From CAZNPH01 sp964574985 (GTDB lineage Bacteria > Bacteroidota > Bacteroidia > Bacteroidales > SM23-62), in the NCBI GenBank assembly GCA_964574985.1, contig CAZNPH010000004.1, forward strand, positions 122,523-186,522: a stretch of 64,000 bases of DNA. The letters run 5' to 3'. The translations under genes were made by a program, and so were the position numbers. A model generated the notes under the pieces. It made no database searches, had not been told where the DNA came from, and saw only the letters and a list, made by a program, of their open reading frames with translations. The number at the start of each line of letters is the position of its first letter. The stretch's first letter is position 1. Shown here piece by piece: positions 28,654 to 37,893 of the stretch.

Positions 28654-30387
28654 CCGGAAGTCAATGGCCTGCGGACCGGGGATATCCAGAGTTTTCAGAA
28701 CCAATGGCCCCCTGCCCTTTTCAAGGTGGATGGTCCCCATATCCAGGGGCCTGAAATCCTTTACATAGGATTCGATTCGTTCCACCCGGTCCCGTTCCAT
28801 TCCTTTCAGGGGAGGATCATGTGCCCTGGAAATCTCACGGACCAGCCGGCCGGATCTGAAGGTCAGTTGCATGATGCAGCCGGTGCTCTCCCTGGGCAGG
28901 GTATAATACAGCTCCACCCGGTAATCCCCTTCTGACAGCACTTCAATATCCCAGGTAATGCTGTCCTCCGTATGGATCCAGTGGGTAAAAAAGGAGCAAT
29001 TGGGATAAAAATTGGAACGCTCGATATGGCCATGACTCTTTCCGTCCCTGGCCGGGATTTGTGTATACCTGTAATCCGGATGACCGACAGGAAAGGGGCG
29101 GGCACCGGGTTCAAGCTCTGACAACACGCTTTCTTTCCATATTTCGGCCGCTTTGCTGAGTTCGCTGACTTTGCCTGGCAACTCACCGGAAATATCCTGT
29201 TTTTGTCCGGGATCGATGACCATATCGAAAAGCTGTCCTTCGTAGTCCAGCCGGTAACGCTGACTCCTCACGCTTAGCTTATTGCCCCAGTAATGGTATA
29301 ACAGCCGGTCTTCCCATGGTGCACCCGGGTCAGTCAGCAGGGGCTTGAGACTGACTCCTTCCACCGGCTTTTTCGTTTGGAGCTCAATGCCTGCCAGGTC
29401 GGCCAGTGTGGGAAGAATGTCAATGGCCCCGGCGATTCGGTCAACGGTCTTTCCTGCCCGGATCACTCCGGGCCAGGAGATGAACATGGGTGAACGTACA
29501 CCCCCTTCATCCGTCCAGCCTTTTTTGCCTTTCATTCCTCCGTTCCACCTCCATCCGTTGGGCCCGTTGTCACTGAAGTACAGCACAATGGTATTATCCC
29601 TGATCTCCAGCTCTTCCATCTTCCGGAGCACCCTTCCCACATTCCAGTCGATGTTCTCGCACATGGCCAGTGCCGCCCGGGTGTGACGGATGTCTTCCTT
29701 TTCCGGGTCCCGGTGTCGCATCTCCGGTGCTTTGCCTTCAAACGGCTTCCACCAGCGGCTGGGTACCTGCATGGGTGAATGTGGTATATTGTAGGGAAGA
29801 TAGACAAAGAATGGTCCGCCCCGGTGTTCTTCCATGAATTCGAGGGCCCGGGAGGTAAAATCATCGGTTACGTACCCTTCGCCCTGAACGATCCTGCCGT
29901 TGTGCTCGAGCACAGGGCTGAAATAATTGCCCCAGTGACCCGAGCAAAAACCGTAGAACTCATCGAATCCGCGCGCATTCGGATGATAGGGATATTGCAT
30001 GCCATTGTGCCATTTTCCGAAAGCGGCCGTTGCATAACCTGCATTTCTGAACACTTCGCCCATGGTGGTTTCATCCAGGTCAAGCCGTTCCCCCCCACCC
30101 CCGGTGGAAAACACATTGCCGTGGGGATGGTAACGACCGGTAAGCAATTCTGCGCGGGTCGGTGACGAAACCGGACATACAAAAAAACGGTCAAAATAGG
30201 TTCCTTCCCCGGCCAGCGAATCGATGTTGGGCGTATTCAGGTTCCGGTTGCCCGTAAAACTCAGGTCACCCCATCCCTGGTCATCGGTTATAAACAGGAC
30301 GATGTTCGGATGCTCCGGACCTTTTTCTTCCTGGTGGCCGCATCCTGACAGGATCTGCGCTGCGGCCAGAATGATCAGTTTTCGCAT
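28618..30387 (-). CDS. Ser-type sulfatase with C-terminal beta domain, lipoprotein
   Basis: The 589-residue lipoprotein (signal ending LSGC) is a type I sulfatase, with metal-site segments LFITDDQGWGD and YFSDNGPNGWRW. The residue at the formylglycine position is Ser (S-S-P-T-R, Ser near residue 74), so it is of the serine type and must be matured by a radical SAM sulfatase-maturating enzyme, which is not in this window. About 130 residues after the catalytic domain form a beta-rich module (ITWDIEVLSEGDYRVELYY), likely carbohydrate binding. It is transcribed toward the GH28 gene and overlaps its 3' end. Confidence 0.88.
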   Translation of the reverse strand: MRKLIILAAAQILSGCGHQEEKGPEHPNIVLFITDDQGWGDLSFTGNRNLNTPNIDSLAGEGTYFDRFFVCPVSSPTRAELLTGRYHPHGNVFSTGGGGERLDLDETTMGEVFRNAGYATAAFGKWHNGMQYPYHPNARGFDEFYGFCSGHWGNYFSPVLEHNGRIVQGEGYVTDDFTSRALEFMEEHRGGPFFVYLPYNIPHSPMQVPSRWWKPFEGKAPEMRHRDPEKEDIRHTRAALAMCENIDWNVGRVLRKMEELEIRDNTIVLYFSDNGPNGWRWNGGMKGKKGWTDEGGVRSPMFISWPGVIRAGKTVDRIAGAIDILPTLADLAGIELQTKKPVEGVSLKPLLTDPGAPWEDRLLYHYWGNKLSVRSQRYRLDYEGQLFDMVIDPGQKQDISGELPGKVSELSKAAEIWKESVLSELEPGARPFPVGHPDYRYTQIPARDGKSHGHIERSNFYPNCSFFTHWIHTEDSITWDIEVLSEGDYRVELYYTLPRESTGCIMQLTFRSGRLVREISRAHDPPLKGMERDRVERIESYVKDFRPLDMGTIHLEKGRGPLVLKTLDIPGPQAIDFRLFMFTRIGQDE

Positions 30388-30440
30388 ATGACTTTTATTT
30401 ATGCCCCATGTATTAATGCAATATACAAACTATTCTTTTT

Positions 30441-30448
30441 TATCTTTG
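30441..30448 (+). promoter_or_regulatory. Bacteroidota -7 promoter box
   Basis: TATCTTTG matches the Bacteroidota -7 consensus TAnnTTTG exactly. It lies about 80 bases upstream of the sulfatase start at 30530, in the divergent gap. No clear -33 TTTG was seen at the usual distance. Confidence 0.45.
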
Positions 30449-30474
30449 GATTTCGAAACCATTGATAGAATGAA

Positions 30475-30520
30475 ACCCTCATCACCGATCCGGTAGCAAT
30501 CTACCGGTTGTAAACAAATT
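30475..30520 (+). repeat. dispersed intergenic palindromic repeat, copy 1
   Basis: A perfect 7-bp stem (CCGGTAG / CTACCGG, loop CAAT, 30490-30507) is preceded by CCCTCATCACCGAT and followed by TTGTAAACAAAT. The same arrangement recurs at 41472, 49375 and 60338. It lies between two divergent sulfatase genes, in the 5' leader of the rightward one. Confidence 0.6.
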
Positions 30521-30529
30521 GTTGTCAGC

Positions 30530-32008
30530 ATGGTGCAAAATTATCAGATATATTCCAAAAGCATACTTATACTTTCATCACTGGCCACGGTAAGCACTTG
30601 CAAAAATCCGGCAGTTGATGATTCCCTGCCGAACATTGTACTGATCATGGCTGATGATATGGGATATGGTGATCCGGGTTGTTATAATCCCAACTCAAAA
30701 ATTCCAACACCAAATATGGACAGATTGGCTGAAGAGGGCATACGTTTTACCAACGCACATTCTCCCTCTTCGGTTTGTTCACCCACCCGGTACGGACTCC
30801 TCACCGGACGTTATGCCTGGCGGACGAGGCTTAAATCCGGCGCTCTCGGTCCATTTGACCCCCTGCTCCCGGACACCACAGAAACCACCCTGGCGGACAT
30901 ATTGAAATCCATGGATTATTCCACGGCCATTACGGGTAAGTGGCATCTCGGCTTGGGAGTACAGGATAGCATTGACTTCTCGAAGTCTCTGAGACCCGGT
31001 CCCCTTGAACTGGGCTTCGATTATTTTTTCGGCATAAACGCCTCACTGAACATGTCTCCCCACTGTTTCATCGAAAACCATCATGTGCTCGGCACTCCTG
31101 ATTTTCCGGTGCCTGCCCACATTTTTTCAAATCACGGCACCCTTACCATGACAAAAGGGTGGCGTCATGAAGATGTGGGGCCCACCATTACCCGCAAGGC
31201 AATGGAATGGATCAGCAATCACTGTAAAGAAAATCCAAACAAGCCTTTTTTCCTGTATCTGCCTACTTCTGCGCCACACCGACCATGTGTTCCTCCCAAA
31301 TTCATACGTGGGAAAAGCAAGGCCGGGGCCCGCGGTGATATGGTTGCGGAAGTGGACTGGACCACCGGGGAAATCATAAAAGTACTTGAGGACAACAATA
31401 TTTACGACCGTACCATTCTGATCATTACCAGCGACAATGGATCCATTGGCGGGAATACTCCCCTCTTTCCCGAAGATTCGATCCCCTCCGGAACCGATAC
31501 CGTGTTCCATCACCACGGCAATAAGGACTGGCGGGGGCGAAAGACCCACATCTGGGAAGGAGGAAACCGGGTCCCGTTGATTATCCGGTGGCCGGGACAT
31601 ACCAAGCCGGGAACCCTTTCGGATCATTTGGTTTGCCTTACCGACCTCATGCCCACCCTTTGCCATGTAGTGGGAGCAACACTGCCGAAAGAAACCGCAC
31701 CGGACGGATTCGATATCCTGTCCCTTATTCAGGGGGAAGAAACTGATTCTGTTCGGACCACACTGGTCACTCATTCGGCATATGGGAAATTTGCCGTTAT
31801 CAATAACAACTGGAAACTGATCTTTACCCAGGGATCCGGGGGCTGGGGAAGTTCTCCGGCAGACGACTACCCACCCGGTCAGTTATACAACCTGGAAACT
31901 GACCCGGCAGAAACAAACAATCTGTATCATACACGAAATGATATGGTTGGAGAACTGGAAAACCTTCTTCAAAAATATAAAAGAACCGGCAGGAGCAACG
32001 ACCAATAG
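30530..32008 (+). CDS. sulfatase (arylsulfatase-like, Cys type)
   Basis: The 492-residue protein has an N-terminal hydrophobic signal, perhaps of lipoprotein type (ATVSTC), followed by LPNIVLIMADDMGYGD. The formylglycine motif is C-S-P-T-R with Cys near residue 83, followed by YGLLTGRYAWRTR as in arylsulfatase A/GALNS-like bacterial enzymes. TSDNG supplies further metal ligands. It should desulfate an oligosaccharide in the periplasm. The gene stands alone on its strand, with a -7 box and a palindromic repeat in its leader. Confidence 0.9.
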   Translation: MVQNYQIYSKSILILSSLATVSTCKNPAVDDSLPNIVLIMADDMGYGDPGCYNPNSKIPTPNMDRLAEEGIRFTNAHSPSSVCSPTRYGLLTGRYAWRTRLKSGALGPFDPLLPDTTETTLADILKSMDYSTAITGKWHLGLGVQDSIDFSKSLRPGPLELGFDYFFGINASLNMSPHCFIENHHVLGTPDFPVPAHIFSNHGTLTMTKGWRHEDVGPTITRKAMEWISNHCKENPNKPFFLYLPTSAPHRPCVPPKFIRGKSKAGARGDMVAEVDWTTGEIIKVLEDNNIYDRTILIITSDNGSIGGNTPLFPEDSIPSGTDTVFHHHGNKDWRGRKTHIWEGGNRVPLIIRWPGHTKPGTLSDHLVCLTDLMPTLCHVVGATLPKETAPDGFDILSLIQGEETDSVRTTLVTHSAYGKFAVINNNWKLIFTQGSGGWGSSPADDYPPGQLYNLETDPAETNNLYHTRNDMVGELENLLQKYKRTGRSNDQ

Positions 32009-32074
32009 AAAATGATTATTTTAGCTCATGGGCAAACAATAAGCATCGTATATTACATATAAACCAAAATCATC

Positions 32075-33625
32075 ATGAAAAATAAATACAAACATCTGAC
32101 AAGGCGGGAATTCATTCAGACATCATCGGTGGCTGCAGGCGGACTCGCCGTTTCGCCCGGATTAATGGCGGCCATGGGCGCCGCCGGGATCAAGGGCTAT
32201 CCCAGCGCAGTCAATACAAAGATCGGGGTCAAATTCGTGTTCAACGGAGTGATACACGAGGGCACCTACGAAGGTTCCTGCCGGGTCGGAGCCCTGGAGA
32301 ATCTGAGCCAGGAAGCGGAAGAAAAACGTTATGTACAAGGATTTGAAGATTTTAAAAAAGAAATCTCTTCACGGAAATTCCCCCCGGAGGTCAATCTGCT
32401 TGAACCGGTGAAAATGCACCAGTGGATTGAAAAAGGGAATCCGGAGATCATGCTGGCCGACGAGGAGATTGAAAAACTGGCCGGGGATGATCCGCAGACC
32501 GACATCTATGTGGTGGTCAGAGGCGGATTGCCCCAGCATACCTGCCTGAGGATCGCGGAAAGGTTTAAAAAGCCTGTGGTCCTGGCCAATACGGCAGGTT
32601 GGGGACTGGACGCTCCCGCAGGGATCAGGCGTCTCGGCCTGGAAGGTTTCTATACCCGTAACTGGGACGAAACCTATGACCTTTTCAGGATTATCGCGGC
32701 CAGGAAAGCCATTGCCAATACCAGCCTGCTGAACGTCACCAATTTCCCGGATGTGGTTCCCAGGGGGGTGATATCTTCGATCATCGACCTGGACCACATC
32801 AAAGAAAAATACGGAACCGGATACCGGAATGTGGATTACGATGAATTTTTTGCAGAAACGGACCGGATCGCCGGGAACAAATCCGTTCAAAAAGAAGCAT
32901 CGAAGATTGCGGACCAATTGATCGCCGGTGCCGGAAGCTCAAATATGAGCAAAGAAGATGTGGTATCATCGGTCATGTTTTACCTGACCGCTCAGCGTTT
33001 TTATGAAAAGTACGGATGCAACGCGTTCACCATTGAATGCTTCGAGCTCTGCAGTTCCATGGAGCCCTGGCACAGAAGGTTCACGCCATGCCTCACCCAT
33101 GCCCTGATGAAAGATTCCGGATATCCGTCGGCCTGTGAAAAAGACCTGAATGCTCTGATGGCCATGGCAGTCAGCATATATCTCTCGAGAAAATCCGCTT
33201 ATATGGGAAATCCCGATATCGATACCGGTAAAAATTTACTGACCCTTCACCACTCGGATTCGGGAAGAAAAATCGAAGGCATCGACAAAGAACCTGCGGA
33301 TTACGACATACACAGCTTTACCCATGAAGGTTTCGGTGCCACCCTGCGTTATGATTTCGGCCGTCATGCAGGAAAAACAGCCACCCTGAGCCGGTTCGAT
33401 CCTTCGGGTAATCGTCTTTTGGCAATCAAAGGCACCGTCATGGAAGGAGGCGGACTGTCAGGATACGGATGTGCCCAGCGGGTAACCCTGGCTGTTCAGG
33501 ATAGCGGTGAAATCCTTTACCAAATGCAGGATTTCGGACACCATCTGGCCCTGGTGCTCGGTGATTATACAGGTCAGATCCGGCAACTCGGGGACCTGAT
33601 GGGATTTGAAGTGGTCCGTGTATAA
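32075..33625 (+). CDS. Tat-exported protein related to L-fucose/L-arabinose isomerases
   Basis: The 516-residue protein begins with a twin-arginine signal (LTRREFIQTSSVAAGGLAV). The rest looks like the fucose/arabinose isomerase fold: an N-terminal Rossmann-like domain (DIYVVVRGGLPQHTCLRIAE), a central part with a conserved Glu (FTIECFELCSS), and a C-terminal beta domain (ATLRYDFGRHAGKTATLSRF). Such isomerases are normally cytosolic, so export through Tat is unusual and suggests a metal-loaded, periplasmic protein with a different job. It is followed by a barrel protein gene. The sugar-isomerase relationship is from pattern memory and moderately sure. Confidence 0.6.
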   Translation: MKNKYKHLTRREFIQTSSVAAGGLAVSPGLMAAMGAAGIKGYPSAVNTKIGVKFVFNGVIHEGTYEGSCRVGALENLSQEAEEKRYVQGFEDFKKEISSRKFPPEVNLLEPVKMHQWIEKGNPEIMLADEEIEKLAGDDPQTDIYVVVRGGLPQHTCLRIAERFKKPVVLANTAGWGLDAPAGIRRLGLEGFYTRNWDETYDLFRIIAARKAIANTSLLNVTNFPDVVPRGVISSIIDLDHIKEKYGTGYRNVDYDEFFAETDRIAGNKSVQKEASKIADQLIAGAGSSNMSKEDVVSSVMFYLTAQRFYEKYGCNAFTIECFELCSSMEPWHRRFTPCLTHALMKDSGYPSACEKDLNALMAMAVSIYLSRKSAYMGNPDIDTGKNLLTLHHSDSGRKIEGIDKEPADYDIHSFTHEGFGATLRYDFGRHAGKTATLSRFDPSGNRLLAIKGTVMEGGGLSGYGCAQRVTLAVQDSGEILYQMQDFGHHLALVLGDYTGQIRQLGDLMGFEVVRV

Positions 33626-33673
33626 AGATAAAGCGTCAGCTCCCGGGGATATTCATGCAGGTTCCAGAACAAA

Positions 33674-34486
33674 ATGAGCAGGAGCATTTTTTTAACTTTT
33701 TTATTGATTTATTTCACATTCTGTCTCCCCGGACATGTTCATTCCCAGTATCCGGTCCATGCAATGGGTGCAGGAGCCGGAACCACCCTTGTTCATTACC
33801 GGGACCTTTTTCATTCACCGGTGACCTATACGGGTTTTTCATGGCTCACTGCTTTCCGTTACTCAAAAACCAGGTCCCGTTATTCATCAAGGGTCTTGTC
33901 AGATTTTCATGTCCAGGACATTGAACCGGACCTGGACAATGATTCCCGGTCGCGGTTCATGCGGGCGGAAATTGATTACTTGTATCTGAGAAACATCCTT
34001 TCCGGCAGTGATAAATGGCAGGCCGGAGGACATATCAGAAGCAACATGATCACCTCCAATCACCATTCCTGGCCCAACAACAATTTCAGTTACATCTTCC
34101 TGGGATCTGCGGGCATTTGTGGGGCATATAATTCAAAGATGCCTGTGGCCGGCAAAAAAGCCACTCTTTCCATCCTGTTACGGACAGATCTGATTGCATA
34201 CGTTCTCAAACCCTCACTGGCGAGCGAGGTTCCCACCGAGGCCTTCAGGAGGGATGAATTCTGGCTTACCGAACAACTTGCCAGCGGCAGGATTACCGGC
34301 CCCGGGAGGTATAAACGCATATCCGGCAATGTGTCACTGCTCCGGCCTGTCTCAGCAGGATGGTCACTGGGTTTGGAGTATCAGTGGGACATGTTTTCCT
34401 GTAATGCAGACAATGCACAATCTTTTGCCATGCACGGATTTCACGTCAATATACATTATCATTTTTCAAAAAGGAAAGGAAAATGA
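33674..34486 (+). CDS. exported beta-rich protein, probable outer-membrane barrel
   Basis: I do not recognise the family. The 270-residue product has a signal peptide (FLTFLLIYFTFCLPGHVHS) and then alternating amphipathic strands rich in Tyr, Phe and Ser, ending with FHVNIHYHF, a pattern usual for the last strand of an outer-membrane beta-barrel in which an aromatic residue is near the end. It overlaps the S41 protease gene by 4 bases (ATGA), so the two are coupled. A competing frame at 33655 is shorter and lacks a convincing signal. Confidence 0.6.
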   Translation: MSRSIFLTFLLIYFTFCLPGHVHSQYPVHAMGAGAGTTLVHYRDLFHSPVTYTGFSWLTAFRYSKTRSRYSSRVLSDFHVQDIEPDLDNDSRSRFMRAEIDYLYLRNILSGSDKWQAGGHIRSNMITSNHHSWPNNNFSYIFLGSAGICGAYNSKMPVAGKKATLSILLRTDLIAYVLKPSLASEVPTEAFRRDEFWLTEQLASGRITGPGRYKRISGNVSLLRPVSAGWSLGLEYQWDMFSCNADNAQSFAMHGFHVNIHYHFSKRKGK

Positions 34487-35484
34487 AAAATGCCCGGTAC
34501 CTTATAATTGCATTTATCACCCTGCTGGCATCCTGCGAAAAGATCCTGATGGAACCTGATCCTGCCAATAACCCGGAAACCAACTTCGAGGTTTTGTGGA
34601 ATACCATGGACGAAAAATATTCTTTGTTCCCCTATAAGCAGATAAACTGGGATACGCTGTATGTCCGCTACCGGCCAAGGGTAAATCCGGGCACAACCCC
34701 AAGGGAATTGTTCAACATCATGGAAGAAATGCTGTTTGAATTGAAAGACGGTCATGTCAACCTGGTTTCTCCTTTTGATACCAGCTACTACAATGAATTC
34801 TACAACCATGTACCCAGAAATTTTGAACCTTCCTTCATTTTCAGGGATTATCTCAAAGGCAATTTTATTCGTGACGGTGCACTGGTCTATGGCATCATTG
34901 GTTCGGCCGGCTACATAATGAATGCCGATTTTTCAAAAGATCTGACTGAAAAGGCCATGGACCGGATCGTCGGGCAATTCACCGGCCTGAAAGGTGTGAT
35001 CATTGATGTGCGAAGCAATGGCGGCGGGAACGAACAAAACGGCAACATCATGGCAAGCAGGTTCTTTGATCATAAAAGGATCGTTGAATACAACCATATC
35101 AAAGGCGGTCCCGAACACGACAATCTGGTCAGGTCTTTGGTATTCCTTGAGCCGGACGGGGAAAAACAGTATACGGGCCCAACCGTCATACTGTCAAACC
35201 GGCGCTGTTACAGTGCCACCAATACTTTTATATCCAGAATGTCTGTACTGCCGCATGTGACCATCGCGGGAGACACAACCGGTGGCGGCGGAGGCAGCCC
35301 CTATCACAGTGAATTGCCGAACGGATGGGTTTACCGGTTCTCCTCGACTTTTGCCATGCGCCCTGACGGATTGAACATCGATGAAGGAGTTCCTCCTGAT
35401 CATCTGGTTTATTTCAAACATTCCGATATTCTCAGGCGCCGGGATCCCATTCTGGAATTTGCACTGGACCTGATCCATGAATGA
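34483..35484 (+). CDS. S41 family peptidase, lipoprotein
   Basis: The 333-residue lipoprotein (signal ending LLASC) belongs to the C-terminal processing/tricorn-type S41 serine peptidases. An N-terminal helical part with ELKDGHVNL precedes the catalytic domain, with GVIIDVRSNGGGNE and the nucleophile Ser in NRRCYSATN; DEGVPPDHLV is the usual end of the domain. No PDZ domain is evident, so this is a short form. It is coupled to the preceding barrel gene and probably acts in the periplasm; the substrate is unknown. Confidence 0.85.
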   Translation: MKNARYLIIAFITLLASCEKILMEPDPANNPETNFEVLWNTMDEKYSLFPYKQINWDTLYVRYRPRVNPGTTPRELFNIMEEMLFELKDGHVNLVSPFDTSYYNEFYNHVPRNFEPSFIFRDYLKGNFIRDGALVYGIIGSAGYIMNADFSKDLTEKAMDRIVGQFTGLKGVIIDVRSNGGGNEQNGNIMASRFFDHKRIVEYNHIKGGPEHDNLVRSLVFLEPDGEKQYTGPTVILSNRRCYSATNTFISRMSVLPHVTIAGDTTGGGGGSPYHSELPNGWVYRFSSTFAMRPDGLNIDEGVPPDHLVYFKHSDILRRRDPILEFALDLIHE

Positions 35485-35535
35485 TGAACGGGATTCCGTT
35501 TTTTATTCCTCATGATAATATTTTATTTTTATAAC

Positions 35536-36324
35536 ATGGGTGTTTTAATTGATATTCCCGTTCATCTCATTGCGTTTCTTTGGCTGGCACTGGTTTTTCT
35601 TCCGTCCTGTGAGAAATCCGAAGATCCGGTTGAGACAGAAATGAGGGCCGGTCCGTACATCAGCAAGATATGGCTCAACAACCGGAACAATCTGCAGGAA
35701 GAATTTTTTTATGATGGTTATTTCCGGCTGGTCCGGCGACAGAAACATCATTCGGATATTCCCCTGCTGACCGAACTTGATTATGAATCATATTATTACA
35801 ATGAACAGGACCGGATGTCCAGGGTGAAAATATCCACCAGTTACTACCAGTATGAACTGATCTACGAATACGGGGGATATGGCAATCTGGAAAAAACCAT
35901 CTGGGAAGACGGATCACAAAACCGGATCTTCTATTCATACCAGCATGACGGGAAAGGGAACATCATCCAGGAAGATCTGTACAGGAATGACACCCTGCTC
36001 CAGCAAACCGAATTCACCTGGGATGAAAAAGGGAACATTGTTCAGGTGGATATATACGGACTCAACAGGGATAAAATGAGCTTCATCCACCTGGAAACAT
36101 TGATTTGCCATTACGACAGCATGAAGAATCCCTTCCATTTGCTGGATATTCCCCAGCCACATGTTTTCTATTCAAGCAAGAACAACATCACCCTGAATAT
36201 GCGCATTGACCGGGTTGCCGGAGATACCTCATCCGTGATGCGGACCTATACATATGACAGTGACGGTTATCCCGGGAAATTCAGCGCCCTGGGCAGCGAT
36301 GTACTGTATGAATATCTGGAGTAA
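35536..36324 (+). CDS. lipoprotein with YD-repeat-like segments, function unknown
   Basis: The product of about 262 residues has a lipoprotein signal (LWLALVFLPSC) and then repeated Tyr-rich strands of the RHS/YD type (YNEQDRMSRVKI, YEYGGYGNLEKTIW, YQHDGKGNIIQED, WDEKGNIVQVDIY). Short Bacteroidota lipoproteins of this kind are common and have no known role. ATG 35536 is used because it leaves a normal signal; an in-frame ATG at 35512 adds eight residues. It lies 51 bases after the S41 gene on the same strand. Confidence 0.6.
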   Translation: MGVLIDIPVHLIAFLWLALVFLPSCEKSEDPVETEMRAGPYISKIWLNNRNNLQEEFFYDGYFRLVRRQKHHSDIPLLTELDYESYYYNEQDRMSRVKISTSYYQYELIYEYGGYGNLEKTIWEDGSQNRIFYSYQHDGKGNIIQEDLYRNDTLLQQTEFTWDEKGNIVQVDIYGLNRDKMSFIHLETLICHYDSMKNPFHLLDIPQPHVFYSSKNNITLNMRIDRVAGDTSSVMRTYTYDSDGYPGKFSALGSDVLYEYLE

Positions 36325-36345
36325 TAAAGGATAAATTATACCAAT

Positions 36346-37893
36346 ATGGATCAAATCAGGAAAGTCAGTACAACACCGGTGCCGGCCCGGATTATTCTCA
36401 GTTTGCTCAGGATACTGATCGGGTGGCATTTTTTGTATGAAGGACTCGTCAAGCTCATGGATCCCAACTGGACATCCGCCTCCTACCTGACAGGCGCCCA
36501 CTGGTTGCTGGCGGATTTTTTCAGGGGGATTGCCGGCAGTCCGGGTGTATTGCATGCAGTTGACATGCTCAATATCTGGGGGCTGATGCTGATCGGGGCC
36601 GGACTCATGTTTGGGTTTTTGACCCGGGTTGCAAGCATTGCAGGGGCGTTTATCCTTCTGTTGTACTATGTGGTTAATCCGCCCCTGCCCGCCACCGGTT
36701 TCGGGCTTTCCGGCGAAGGGAACTATCTCATCATCAATAAAAACCTGATCGAAATGGTGATGCTGGTGGTAATCGCAATCTTCCCGGGTCATGCATTGTA
36801 CGGAACAGACCGCTTGCTGAGCTTTTTCAGAAAAAAGCCGAAAAGGGCTTCATGCGTAGATTCCGGTAAAGAAAAAGCTTACCCGAACGAGGTTCCCGAA
36901 AGTTCCATCAAACGAAGGGAAATGATCAAGAACCTTGCCACCCTGCCTCTTGCCGGAGCTTTTGCCTTTTCTTTCTATAAAAAGGCACAATGGAAAAGCA
37001 TGGAAGAAAAATTTCTTCTCGAACCGGATGCAGATGCCATCTCCAGTGCAACCCTCAAAACATTTAATTTCAGCAGACTGGATGATCTGAAAGGCAATTT
37101 GCCCAAGGGACGTATCAGAGATCTTGAACTCAGCCGTTTGTTCCTGGGCGGAAACCTGATCGGCGGATGGGCACACGCCAGGGACCTCATCTATGTTTCC
37201 AAGCTGATCAAGGCCTACCATACGGATAAACGGGTGATCAACACCTTCCAGCTTGCCGAAGCATGCAGCATCAATGCCATCCTGACCAATCCCCAGCTGA
37301 TCCGGATCATCAACAAATACTGGAGGGAAGCCAAAGGCAACATCCGGTTCATATCTGATTGCGGTTACGGTGATAATGTATTCAAAGGAATTGACATGTC
37401 TGTAGAAGGAGGAGCACATGCCATATACATCCAGGGTGGGATATCAGACGGAATGGTAAGGAAAGGTAAAGTGGAAGCGCTTGCCAGTGCATTTGAATAT
37501 GCCGCCAGGCAGGGTGTGCCGGCCGGAATCGGAGCACACGACATCAGGACCATAAAAGCGGCGGTGGAAATTGGAATCCGTCCGGACTTCTGGGTGAAGA
37601 CCATTCACCATCATGATTACTGGTCGGCAAAAAATGAAGAAACACATGACAATTTATTTTGTCCCGATCCCAGGGGGACCATTGATTTCATGGCACAGCT
37701 TGAAGAACCCTGGATCGCCTTCAAAATTCTGGCTGCAGGGGCCATACATCCCCGTGAAGGATTCCAATATGCACTGGATAACGGAGCCGATTTTCTCTGT
37801 GTGGGCATGTATGATTTCCAACTGGTGGATGACGTGAATATTGCCCTGGATGTTCTTGGGAATGTAAACCGGAAAAGACCGTGGAGGGCCTGA
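36346..37893 (+). CDS. DoxX-type membrane domain fused to a TIM-barrel-like domain
   Basis: The first 160 residues form a DoxX domain with four membrane segments (RILIGWHFLYEGLVKL, LNIWGLMLIGAGLMFGFLT, ASIAGAFILLLYYVV, LIEMVMLVVIAIFPG). Around residue 187 is a second export-like element (KRREMIKNLATLPLAGAF) resembling a Tat signal anchor. The rest is a soluble alpha/beta domain that looks like a TIM barrel (VINTFQLAEACSINA, IRFISDCGYGDNVFKGID, KTIHHHDYWSAKN, GAIHPREGFQYALDNGADFLCVGM), with a His-rich HHHDY cluster that could bind metal. The fused domain would face the periplasm. DoxX domains take part in redox or quinone-linked systems; the combined function is unknown. Its stop directly abuts the convergent GroES-like gene. 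Confidence 0.7.
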   Translation: MDQIRKVSTTPVPARIILSLLRILIGWHFLYEGLVKLMDPNWTSASYLTGAHWLLADFFRGIAGSPGVLHAVDMLNIWGLMLIGAGLMFGFLTRVASIAGAFILLLYYVVNPPLPATGFGLSGEGNYLIINKNLIEMVMLVVIAIFPGHALYGTDRLLSFFRKKPKRASCVDSGKEKAYPNEVPESSIKRREMIKNLATLPLAGAFAFSFYKKAQWKSMEEKFLLEPDADAISSATLKTFNFSRLDDLKGNLPKGRIRDLELSRLFLGGNLIGGWAHARDLIYVSKLIKAYHTDKRVINTFQLAEACSINAILTNPQLIRIINKYWREAKGNIRFISDCGYGDNVFKGIDMSVEGGAHAIYIQGGISDGMVRKGKVEALASAFEYAARQGVPAGIGAHDIRTIKAAVEIGIRPDFWVKTIHHHDYWSAKNEETHDNLFCPDPRGTIDFMAQLEEPWIAFKILAAGAIHPREGFQYALDNGADFLCVGMYDFQLVDDVNIALDVLGNVNRKRPWRA

